Notes: a model not told the origin generated them from the letters alone. A stretch of DNA of 7,038 nt from an uncultured Erysipelotrichaceae bacterium (GCA_902783915.1 CACZSX010000007.1:1-7038); one strand, 5' to 3'. Positions 1-5,615 are shown, counted from the first letter of the stretch. Translations and numbers: made by a program.

Positions 1-311
1 TCTTTATCTAATCTTTCAATATTTGCTTTAGTAGCATTTGCAAAACATTCTTTATATGATTTTACATTTAATGTACTCATTACTAGATTTATGAATAATG
101 GTAATATTAATATTATTACACATATTATCAATCTCTTTATAAAATCATCTACTGATTTCTTCATTTTTTTGTCATCGCCAGATGTTACTATCTTTAAGAA
201 ATCTATGGTTCCAAGTAGTAATAATAATATTGGTGCTCCTATAAATATTATATTCATTGCTATCTTTATATAATAAAATAATGATAACATTCCTCCTGTA
301 TTACAACTCAT
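1..311 (-). CDS. Two-helix membrane protein resembling VirB2/TrbC-type pilin subunits, partial (C-terminus off the left edge)
   Basis: This reading frame is open from an ATG at 311 to the window edge (103 codons, no stop). A strong SD, GAGGTGAG at 323-316, lies 4 nt before the ATG. The protein starts MSCNTGG. Helix 1 spans about residues 10-42. A short charged loop follows (TSGDDKKMKKSVDDFIKR, 43-60), then helix 2 (61-79), then a polar tail containing a second cysteine (C89). The sequence of helix, aspartate, lysine-rich loop, 'IKR', helix and proline near the end of helix 2 is the layout I associate with TrbC/VirB2-like pilin proteins of low-GC Gram-positives; this is pattern recognition, not a search. 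By the positive-inside rule both ends, and so C3 and C89, face outward and could form a disulfide. It starts 43 nt after the xerD stop on the same strand with no terminator between, so co-transcription is possible. The exact function is unknown. Confidence 0.75.
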   Translation of the reverse strand, partial: MSCNTGGMLSLFYYIKIAMNIIFIGAPILLLLLGTIDFLKIVTSGDDKKMKKSVDDFIKRLIICVIILILPLFINLVMSTLNVKSYKECFANATKANIERLDK

Positions 312-354
312 ACTACTCACCTCATTCTTATTTTAATATATTTTATATCTTTAT

Positions 355-1230
355 TCAATTACTCCTAGGATGAAAATCATCATAATTTTTTCTCAATAAA
401 TTACTTTGAACGTGAGTATATATACTTGTGGTAGACATATTCTCATGACCAAGTAACTCTTGTATACTTCTTAAATCTGCACCACAAGTAAGCATATGTG
501 TTGCAAATGAGTGTCTTAATGTATGCGGTGATAATTCTTTGTTTATTCCTTTATCTTCAGCTATTTTTTGAATAATTTTAAAGAATCCACTTCTACTCAT
601 TTTATCACCATGATTATTTAAAAATAATATATCTGTGTATTTACCTTTCTTTAATAGTAATCCTCTATACTCACTAATATATTTTTCTAATGCATTAGTA
701 GCATAATCTCCTATAGGTATCACTCTTTCTTTTGAACCTTTACCAAAAACTTTAACTAAATTATTATTTAAATCAATATCATTAACTATTAAAGATAATA
801 ATTCAGATATTCTAAGGCCGGAAGAATACATAAGTTCAAGCATTGCTTTATTTCTATAATCATATGTAGTATTACATCTTATATCAAGTAATTTGTTTAC
901 TTCTTCAATAGTAAGTACTTTAGGTAATTTCTTTGAAGTTTTTAACCTTACTATACTTTCTGTAACATTAGCCATATTATAATGCATAGAAAAATAATTA
1001 TGCAATCCTTTAACAGTTCCTATAATATGATTAATAGTTTTTTCATTTAAATTTTTGCTTTTCAAAAATTCAATAAATTTAGATATATCATTCTTACTTA
1101 TATCTTTAATACTTTTATTAAAATAATCATTATAATTCTTTAAATCATTTGTATAAGAATCAATAGTATTTTTAGATAATTTTTTTTCTATAAGGCAATA
1201 ATCTAAATATTCTTTAATTTCTTTATCCAT
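355..1230 (-). CDS. xerD: Tyrosine recombinase, XerD type
   Basis: Site-specific recombinase of the lambda-integrase family; XerC/XerD partners act at the dif site to resolve chromosome dimers at the division septum. The 291-residue length is normal for Xer proteins. Residues 1-85 form the N-terminal SAM-like core-binding domain (the 'SKNTIDSYTNDLKNY' helix is typical). The catalytic domain runs from about 105 to 285. All active-site residues are visible: R140 in SSGLRISEL, K164 in GKGSKER, H236 and R239 in PHTLRHSFATH, H262 in LLGHENMSTT, and the nucleophile Y271 in IYTHV. The end, DDFHPRSN, resembles the HPRA tail of XerD more than XerC or phage integrases. ATG at 1230 is preceded by GGTGAT, and the stop is TGA. 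A 50-codon membrane-protein gene ends 15 nt upstream. I see no att sites or cargo genes, so a housekeeping role is more likely than a mobile element, although XerC versus XerD assignment is inference. Confidence 0.93.
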   Translation of the reverse strand: MDKEIKEYLDYCLIEKKLSKNTIDSYTNDLKNYNDYFNKSIKDISKNDISKFIEFLKSKNLNEKTINHIIGTVKGLHNYFSMHYNMANVTESIVRLKTSKKLPKVLTIEEVNKLLDIRCNTTYDYRNKAMLELMYSSGLRISELLSLIVNDIDLNNNLVKVFGKGSKERVIPIGDYATNALEKYISEYRGLLLKKGKYTDILFLNNHGDKMSRSGFFKIIQKIAEDKGINKELSPHTLRHSFATHMLTCGADLRSIQELLGHENMSTTSIYTHVQSNLLRKNYDDFHPRSN

Positions 1231-1245
1231 AACATCACCAAATAA

Positions 1246-1398
1246 CTATGCTTTTTCTTTTATTGTGGTATCATTACTTTTATTTTCTTTATTAAAAAAA
1301 GTAAAATAAACACACAACATAGATAAAAATAATACAATTACTGATAATATAATAATAATTTTATCTTTTTTTCTATCTTTTAATTGATTACTATCCAT
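1246..1398 (-). CDS. Small single-pass membrane protein of 50 residues upstream of xerD
   Basis: An ATG at 1398 sits 5 nt after the SD AGGTGAT (1410-1404), and the frame runs 50 codons to TAG at 1246-1248. The protein has a charged N-terminus (MDSNQLKDRKKDK), one hydrophobic stretch at about residues 14-35 (IIIILSVIVLFLSMLCVYF), then a hydrophilic tail rich in N, K and T ending IKEKA. The positive-inside rule places the N-terminus in the cytoplasm and the short tail outside. There is no cleavage motif after the helix, so it is probably a membrane-anchored peptide and not a secreted one. It is separated by only 15 nt from the xerD start, which itself has an SD, so the two are likely co-transcribed. 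I do not recognise a family. The good SD, the clean fit between the divergent promoter region and xerD, and the sensible membrane topology argue for a real gene. Confidence 0.7.
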   Translation of the reverse strand: MDSNQLKDRKKDKIIIILSVIVLFLSMLCVYFTFFNKENKSNDTTIKEKA

Positions 1399-1416
1399 TA
1401 TAAATCACCTATAATT

Positions 1417-1425
1417 ATTATAACA
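1417..1425 (-). promoter_or_regulatory. Candidate extended -10 promoter for the small gene and xerD
   Basis: Read on the minus strand this is TGTTATAAT, an exact extended -10 (TGnTATAAT). The best -35 candidate is TGTCGA at 1447-1442, but at 16 nt from the TGn it is 19 nt from the -10, so it is poor; extended -10 promoters need little -35. The predicted start point (about 1410) would put the SD at the very 5' end of the transcript. A second TATAAT at 1432-1427 would give a more usual leader but has no -35. Confidence 0.4.
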
Positions 1426-1475
1426 AATTATATTATTTTTATCGACATTTGATTTTTAAATAATTAAATTTATTG

Positions 1476-1481
1476 TATAAT
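1476..1481 (+). promoter_or_regulatory. Candidate -10 box for rarA
   Basis: A consensus TATAAT lies 15 nt before the rarA ATG. No good -35 is present at 16-18 nt; the nearest TTGATT (1449-1454) is 21 nt away. The transcript would begin almost at the SD GGTGAT (1488-1493). In sequence this AT-rich such hexamers also arise by chance, so this is a weak call. Confidence 0.3.
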
Positions 1482-1496
1482 TAAATTGGTGATATT

Positions 1497-2708
1497 ATGA
1501 ATGAACCTTTAGCTAACAAATTAAAACCAACTAAATTATCTGAGATTATTGGTCAAAGTCATTTAGTGGGTAAAAATAAAATAATATATAATTTAGTAAA
1601 AAATAAAAAATTATTTTCAATGATATTATATGGTAAACCTGGTATAGGTAAAACTAGTATTGCATATGCAATAGTAAATGAATTAGATGAAAAAGTTAGA
1701 TATCTAAATGCAACCATAAATAATAAAAAAGATTTTGATATCGTAGTAGAAGAAGCTAAAATGTATAAAGGTTTAATTCTCATAATGGATGAAATTCATA
1801 GACTTAACAAAGATAAACAAGATTTACTTCTTCCTTATTTAGAAAATGGTTTGATTACTATAATTGGTATGACTACATCTAATCCATATCATAGTATAAA
1901 TCCTGCTATTAGAAGTAGATGTCAAATATTTGAATTAAAAGAGTTAACAAAAGATGAAATTAAAATTGGTATTAAAAGAGCTATTGATAGCGAATATTTA
2001 AAAGGTATTGAAATAGATGATGAAACAATTGATTATATTGTAAAATTATGTAATGGTGATTTAAGATATGCTTATAATTTATTAGAACTAGCATTCTATA
2101 CTTCAAGCAATAAAAAAGTAACAATTGATAGTGTTAAAGAAATAAATAATAAACCAGCATATATAGATGACAAAGATGGTGATGGTCATTATGATTTACT
2201 AAGTGCATTTCAAAAAAGTATTAGAGGAAGTGATGTAGATGCATCTTTATATTATCTTGGAAGATTAATAAATGCTGGTGATTTTGATAGTATTTATAGA
2301 AGATTATCAGTAATTACATATGAAGATATTGGCCTTGCAAATCCTTCTATGGGCCCAAAAGTAATGGCTGCAATAAGTGCATGTGAAAGATTAGGAATGC
2401 CAGAGTTAGTTATTCCATTATCAAACGTAGTAATAGAACTTGCATTATCTCCAAAATCTAATAGTGCAAATGTAGCAATACAGACTGTACTAGAGGATAT
2501 TGAAAATGGTCATGCATATAGAGTACCAAAACATATAAATAGTACTGCATTTGGATATAAATATCCTCATAATTATAAGGGAGGATACGTTAAACAACAA
2601 TATTTGCCTGATGAACTTATAAATAGAAAATATTATACGCCAAAAGATACAAGTAAATATGAATTGTTATTAAAGGAAGCTTATACAAAAATAAAGAATA
2701 CTAAATAG
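1497..2708 (+). CDS. rarA: Replication-associated recombination protein A (RarA/MgsA), AAA+ ATPase
   Basis: RarA (MgsA, Mgs1/WRNIP1 family) is a clamp-loader-related AAA+ ATPase that acts at stalled replication forks together with SSB. The N-terminus PLANKLKPTKLSEIIGQSHLVG matches the family opening. Walker A is GKPGIGKTS (46-54). Walker B is LILIMDEIHRL (93-103), with D98 and E99. Sensor 1 is the TTSNP stretch near 126-130. The arginine-finger region is IRSRCQIFEL (138-147). Sensor 2 is GDLRYAYNLLE (187-197). The C-terminal tetramerisation part has the family hallmarks HYDLLSAFQKSIRGSD (231-246), EDIGLANP (276-283) and YKYPHNYKGGYVKQQYLPDEL (354-374). At 403 residues it is a little shorter than many homologues but has every motif. 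The ATG at 1497 follows GGTGAT at 1488-1493. It is transcribed away from the xerD cluster and ends in TAG inside a terminator stem shared with the next, convergent gene. Confidence 0.95.
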   Translation: MNEPLANKLKPTKLSEIIGQSHLVGKNKIIYNLVKNKKLFSMILYGKPGIGKTSIAYAIVNELDEKVRYLNATINNKKDFDIVVEEAKMYKGLILIMDEIHRLNKDKQDLLLPYLENGLITIIGMTTSNPYHSINPAIRSRCQIFELKELTKDEIKIGIKRAIDSEYLKGIEIDDETIDYIVKLCNGDLRYAYNLLELAFYTSSNKKVTIDSVKEINNKPAYIDDKDGDGHYDLLSAFQKSIRGSDVDASLYYLGRLINAGDFDSIYRRLSVITYEDIGLANPSMGPKVMAAISACERLGMPELVIPLSNVVIELALSPKSNSANVAIQTVLEDIENGHAYRVPKHINSTAFGYKYPHNYKGGYVKQQYLPDELINRKYYTPKDTSKYELLLKEAYTKIKNTK

Positions 2709-2723
2709 TATTCTTTATTTTTT
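2687..2723. terminator. Bidirectional rho-independent terminator between rarA and the convergent 60-codon gene
   Basis: A perfect 16-bp inverted repeat has arms at 2687-2702 (AAAAATAAAGAATACT) and 2707-2722 (AGTATTCTTTATTTTT) around the loop AAAT. The A-rich left arm and T-rich right arm supply a U-tract in both directions. It ends rarA on the plus strand and the small membrane-protein gene on the minus strand. The last five sense codons and stop of rarA, and the stop and last two lysine codons of the opposite gene, lie inside the structure. Confidence 0.85.
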
Positions 2724-2897
2724 ATCATTTGTACTTCTAATTAGTATAGCTGCTAATACGCTAATTATTGCTAAACCAAAATCATTAGTTCCAATTCCCG
2801 CCATTAAAACATTATTTGTATTCATACCTGTTACAAAAACATTGTTTCCTATCAATAACATAATTAGAAATAGTGATACTAAAAAAACACTCCTCAT
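2715..2897 (-). CDS. Small two-helix membrane protein of 60 residues with its own promoter and terminator
   Basis: The protein runs from ATG at 2897 to TAA at 2715. It has hydrophobic segments at about residues 3-20 (MRSVFLVSLFLIMLLIG) and 37-54 (DFGLAIISVLAAILIR), joined by a polar loop rich in N, G, T and M (NNVFVTGMNTNNVLMAGIGTN), and ends in the charged tail RSTNDKK. The start is fixed by the SD GGAAGGGG (2912-2905) 7 nt upstream; an in-frame GTG at 2933 would fall upstream of the predicted transcription start, so it is rejected. The first helix could be a signal peptide. The second helix with its charged tail looks like the end of a sortase substrate, but there is no LPXTG motif. I recognise no family. 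It is a single-gene unit: the best promoter in the window precedes it, the redox-operon terminator insulates it from upstream, and it shares rarA's terminator. Confidence 0.65.
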   Translation of the reverse strand: MRSVFLVSLFLIMLLIGNNVFVTGMNTNNVLMAGIGTNDFGLAIISVLAAILIRSTNDKK

Positions 2898-2904
2898 ACC
2901 TATT

Positions 2905-2912
2905 CCCCTTCC
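2905..2912 (-). promoter_or_regulatory. Shine-Dalgarno that fixes the start of the 60-codon gene
   Basis: GGAAGGGG on the minus strand lies 7 nt before the ATG at 2897. It supports that ATG over the longer in-frame GTG start at 2933, which has no SD. Confidence 0.6.
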
Positions 2913-2923
2913 AATTTGACCAT

Positions 2924-2951
2924 ATAATAACACTCATTACATCAATGTCAA
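2924..2951 (-). promoter_or_regulatory. Strong sigma-A-type promoter for the 60-codon membrane protein
   Basis: A perfect -35 TTGACA (2951-2946) is followed after 16 nt by TATTAT (2929-2924), one mismatch from TATAAT, with an extended -10 TGn directly before it (TGTTATTAT). The start point would be near 2917, giving a leader of about 20 nt that contains the SD. This is the closest match to consensus in the window. It begins 10 nt after the U-tract of the upstream operon terminator. Confidence 0.75.
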
Positions 2952-2961
2952 GTACTTTTAT

Positions 2962-2999
2962 AAAAAAAATAGATTTGTATACAAAACTTTACAAATCCA
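2962..2999 (-). terminator. Rho-independent terminator of the cysteine desulfurase-thioredoxin-CcdA operon
   Basis: On the minus strand GATTTGTA (2997-2990) pairs with TACAAATC (2979-2972) around a 10-nt loop, extended by one G-U and one A-U pair, and is followed by eight consecutive T (2969-2962). It begins 8 nt after the stop of the last operon gene. Confidence 0.85.
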
Positions 3000-3007
3000 T
3001 TTTAATT

Positions 3008-4201
3008 TTATTTAAAATTAAACATTAGCCATTCTGGTTTAAATACCATTAAAATTCCTATTAAAACCATTATTATTCCACCTATTAAATGAGAATATTT
3101 ACCATACTTACTAGATATACCCTTAATATTTAAAGTAAGCATAGCTATTACAAATATTACTATATCATCTATTAAAAAGAATAATATGTATAAAAACATA
3201 TAAAATCCATATCCAAATGAACTCAAATTATTTATCGCAAGTATTTGAGTAAATACAAGTGGTAATCCTGCAGAACACGCAAGTTCTACTAAATTAACAG
3301 ATACTGCTAATGTTATTATACCAATAAGTGCTAATGCAAAGCTTTTTTCAGCTGCTATTTTCTTTATCTTAGAAATAATAGATTTTCTTTTCTTATCATC
3401 TACTACTTCACATCCATCGTCTTTACTTAATGATCTAATGTAACTTCTTAAATTTATAAATCCACCTATTAAAGCTACTAAAGCAATAAGTATTCTAACT
3501 ATCTTTATAGATGTAAAACTTAATGCTACTTTTAACCATGCTAGCATAAATAGAAGATATACTAATGCAGAAGTAACTAAGAATGTAATACCTAAAATCC
3601 ACATTTTCTTTTTATCTTTCATATTAAGTAATATAGTTATTAAAAATAATAGTACCCACATAGCACATGGATTAAAACCATCTATAAACCCTATTACTAT
3701 AGATACAAGTGGTAAAGAGACTGTTCTTATATCTATTTTACCTAATATTGGAATAGTTCTTTCATTTTGAGGATCGGTATTATATTCTATACTGCTTATA
3801 TCCTCATCATTTTTTATCTTAGATATAACATCTATATATTTATCGTTTTTTAAAAATTTATTTATGCTATTTACTATAGCTTCTCCATCACCATCACCAA
3901 AACCAACATAATAATCTGTACCAATTATAGTGAATGGTACTCCATTACTACTAATTTTAGTTGCTTCTTTTACTTTCTTGTAAAAGTTATAATTCATTAC
4001 ATTAGTATCTATTTCATAAAATACCATATCTACATTTGGATAATCTTTTTTTATTGATTCTAGAAACTTTATCTCTTCTTTACAATGAGGACATGTTGAT
4101 TGATGAAATAAATACAATCTAATTTCTTTTTCATCAGCCTTTATTAATGAAGGAATGCATAATAATACAAATAATACTATTAATAATCTTAATTTTTTCA
4201 T
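3008..4201 (-). CDS. CcdA/DsbD-type membrane thiol-redox transporter with an exported N-terminal thioredoxin-like (CPHC) domain
   Basis: It probably passes electrons from cytoplasmic thioredoxin through the membrane to thiols outside. A signal peptide is clear (MKKLRLLIVLFVLLCIPSLIKA, cleavage likely after A22). Residues about 25-118 form a thioredoxin/glutaredoxin-like domain with C37-P-H-C40 and a cis-proline at P89 (GVPFT). A linker leads to a CcdA-like domain (about 158-390) of six predicted helices (approx. 160-192, 200-227, 233-253, 286-322, 327-357, 369-387). Lysine-rich loops fall at 194-199, 255-285 and 358-369, consistent with an outside N-terminus. C179 in GFNPCAMW (helix 1) and C309 in ELACSAGLP (helix 4) are the expected transmembrane redox pair; the proline-rich surroundings of classical CcdA are partly missing. 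C15 is not in a lipobox. Its ATG overlaps the TGA of the upstream thioredoxin gene (ATGA) and there is only a weak SD, so translational coupling is likely. The extracytoplasmic client is unknown. Confidence 0.88.
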   Translation of the reverse strand: MKKLRLLIVLFVLLCIPSLIKADEKEIRLYLFHQSTCPHCKEEIKFLESIKKDYPNVDMVFYEIDTNVMNYNFYKKVKEATKISSNGVPFTIIGTDYYVGFGDGDGEAIVNSINKFLKNDKYIDVISKIKNDEDISSIEYNTDPQNERTIPILGKIDIRTVSLPLVSIVIGFIDGFNPCAMWVLLFLITILLNMKDKKKMWILGITFLVTSALVYLLFMLAWLKVALSFTSIKIVRILIALVALIGGFINLRSYIRSLSKDDGCEVVDDKKRKSIISKIKKIAAEKSFALALIGIITLAVSVNLVELACSAGLPLVFTQILAINNLSSFGYGFYMFLYILFFLIDDIVIFVIAMLTLNIKGISSKYGKYSHLIGGIIMVLIGILMVFKPEWLMFNFK

Positions 4202-4446
4202 AACACACTCTCTATTTCTTCTTTGGTTTTTTCACCAATTAATCTTTTTATCTCATTACCATCATCATCTAAAAAGATTGCAACTGGTAATATATTTCCC
4301 ACATTATATTTTTTTACTTCTTCTTCATCAAAATCATAATCATAGTTAGTAATATCTAAATTATGATTTTTTTCTATTTCCTTCCATACATTTTTCATTT
4401 TTATACAACTGCCACACCATACTGCACTTATTTTTATTATCTTCAT
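4198..4446 (-). CDS. Small cytoplasmic thioredoxin-like protein (WCGSC)
   Basis: This is a thioredoxin-fold protein with W10-C11-G-S-C14 active site and the partner cis-proline P54 in ILPVAIF, then the strand-turn-strand IFLDDDGNEIKRLIG typical of the family. At 82 residues it is clearly shorter than thioredoxin (about 105); the first strand and helix are missing, as the active site starts at residue 10 rather than about 30. There is no signal peptide or membrane segment, so it acts in the cytoplasm. Its ATG overlaps the cysteine desulfurase TGA, and its TGA overlaps the ATG of the CcdA-like gene, with no convincing SD before it; expression probably depends on translation of the upstream gene. 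The most natural role, inferred from context, is donor of electrons to the membrane protein C179/C309 pair; it could also reduce the persulfide of the neighbouring desulfurase. Confidence 0.88.
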   Translation of the reverse strand: MKIIKISAVWCGSCIKMKNVWKEIEKNHNLDITNYDYDFDEEEVKKYNVGNILPVAIFLDDDGNEIKRLIGEKTKEEIESVL

Positions 4447-5558
4447 ACTAACTTGTTATAACACTTATCAAATGCTTCTAAGAATAAATCTATCTCTTCT
4501 TTTGTAGTAATTGCTGATATACTTACTCTTATACTTGATTTCGCTCTTTCTTCATCATGTGTCAAATTAAGTACTGCTTTTGATACAGTATTTGAACTAG
4601 AACATGCACTTTGAGTAGATATATATACATCATATTCTTCTAATGCATGTAACATTGTTTCTGGTTTAACACCTATAACACTTATATTTAAAATGTGTGG
4701 TATTGAATGATCATTACTATTTATAAATACATGAGAATACTTTTTTAAACCTTCTTTTAAGTATTTATTTAAATCTAGTACATGATTATATTTATTATCA
4801 AAATCATTATATGCAAGTCTTAAAGCTTTTGATAAAGATGCAATTAAAGGAAGTGCCGGTGTACCACTTCTATAATTAGTAGTACTTTTACCACCATGTA
4901 TTAATGGATCAATTACTATATTTTCATTTTTAAGTAATACTCCTACTCCTTTAACACCAAAAAATTTATGTGCTGAAAAACTTACAAAATCAACATTATC
5001 CATTGGAACACTTACTTTACCAATACTTTGAGTCATATCACTATGAAAATAACACTTTGGATATTCTTTTACAATCTTTCCTATTTCTTCTATTGGTTGA
5101 AGTAAACCTATTTCACTATTAACACTAGCAATAGATACAAGTATAGTAGTATCTCTCATTAAACTCTTTAAATGATTCAAATCTACCATACCATTTTCAT
5201 CTAAATTAACAAAATCAACTTCAAAACCTCTATCCATCAAATAATTTACAGGAGCTACTATAGAAGAATGTTCAAAAGGACTTATAATTATATGATTACC
5301 TCTATTTTTATATCTACTACAAACTCCTTTAATAACTAAATTATTTGATTCAGAAGAACCACTAGTATATATTACTTCTTTATTTGTTTTTAATATTTCT
5401 TTTATTTGACTTGTTGCACTATCAATTAAATTTTTAGCATCAGTACCTAATTTATGCAATGAATTAGGATTACCAATATAATTCTCACTTGCTTTTACAA
5501 AAGTATCTAATACTTCCTTATTTGCAGGTGTAGTTGCAGAATAATCTAAATAAACCAT
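4443..5558 (-). CDS. Cysteine desulfurase, NifS/IscS class (PLP-dependent)
   Basis: It converts L-cysteine to alanine and an enzyme-bound persulfide used for Fe-S clusters, thio-modified tRNA or cofactors. Fold-type I aminotransferase family features are present: MVYLDYSATTP at the N-terminus, TSGSSESNN (65-73) for phosphate binding, H97 in PFEHSS stacking on PLP, D174 and Q177 in FHSDMTQ, the Schiff-base lysine K198 in SFSAHKFFG, RSGTP at 230-234, and the catalytic loop cysteine C319 in STQSACSSS. The 371-residue length is at the short end of normal. The start at 5558 has an excellent SD (GAGGTGAT, 5569-5562). No IscU/SufU, thiI or mnmA gene is adjacent, so the sulfur acceptor is not shown. 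Its stop overlaps the thioredoxin-like gene by 4 nt, making it first gene of a three-gene operon. I leave the symbol open because NifS, IscS and related paralogues cannot be separated from sequence reading alone. Confidence 0.93.
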   Translation of the reverse strand: MVYLDYSATTPANKEVLDTFVKASENYIGNPNSLHKLGTDAKNLIDSATSQIKEILKTNKEVIYTSGSSESNNLVIKGVCSRYKNRGNHIIISPFEHSSIVAPVNYLMDRGFEVDFVNLDENGMVDLNHLKSLMRDTTILVSIASVNSEIGLLQPIEEIGKIVKEYPKCYFHSDMTQSIGKVSVPMDNVDFVSFSAHKFFGVKGVGVLLKNENIVIDPLIHGGKSTTNYRSGTPALPLIASLSKALRLAYNDFDNKYNHVLDLNKYLKEGLKKYSHVFINSNDHSIPHILNISVIGVKPETMLHALEEYDVYISTQSACSSSNTVSKAVLNLTHDEERAKSSIRVSISAITTKEEIDLFLEAFDKCYNKLV

Positions 5559-5609
5559 AATATCACCTCAAGTATAATTTTACATTACACATAAAAAAAA
5601 TACAATAAA

Positions 5610-5615
5610 ATTATA
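5610..5615 (-). promoter_or_regulatory. Candidate -10 box for the desulfurase-thioredoxin-CcdA operon
   Basis: TATAAT on the minus strand at 5615-5610 lies about 50 nt before the desulfurase ATG, giving a reasonable leader. At 17 nt spacing the -35 would be ACTTAA (5638-5633), a poor match that lies inside the palindrome at 5627-5641. An alternative is TTGTAT-N17-TAAAAT further downstream. A promoter here is expected because the upstream symporter gene has a terminator. Confidence 0.4.

Noticed and set aside
91..273. 60-codon open frame on the plus strand
   Set aside because: It lies opposite the partial pilin-like gene, which has a strong SD and sensible two-helix topology; the plus frame has no SD and low-complexity I/N/F composition.
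330..358. Possible promoter TTGAAT-N17-TAAAAT (minus strand) for the pilin-like gene
   Set aside because: The predicted start point would fall on the SD itself, the -35 overlaps the xerD stop and the composition makes chance matches likely; co-transcription with xerD is equally possible.
355..1230. The tyrosine recombinase as a phage or integrative-element integrase
   Set aside because: Length, motif spacing and the HPRS tail fit housekeeping XerD; no att-like repeats, tRNA gene or cargo were seen.
1559..1783. 74-codon open frame on the minus strand inside rarA
   Set aside because: It is antisense to the Walker A and Walker B region of rarA, which is under clear coding constraint; no SD.
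2898..2933. N-terminal extension of the 60-codon gene from a GTG at 2933
   Set aside because: The GTG lies upstream of the predicted transcription start and overlaps the promoter spacer; the ATG at 2897 has an SD.
3008..4201. Lipoprotein signal at C15 of the CcdA-like protein
   Set aside because: The residue before the cysteine is leucine, not G/A/S, and a better signal-peptidase I site (IKA) lies at 20-22.
4155..4349. 64-codon open frame on the plus strand
   Set aside because: It is antisense to the thioredoxin-like gene and the start of the CcdA-like gene; the product is histidine/asparagine/leucine-rich low complexity, as expected from reversed AT-rich codons.
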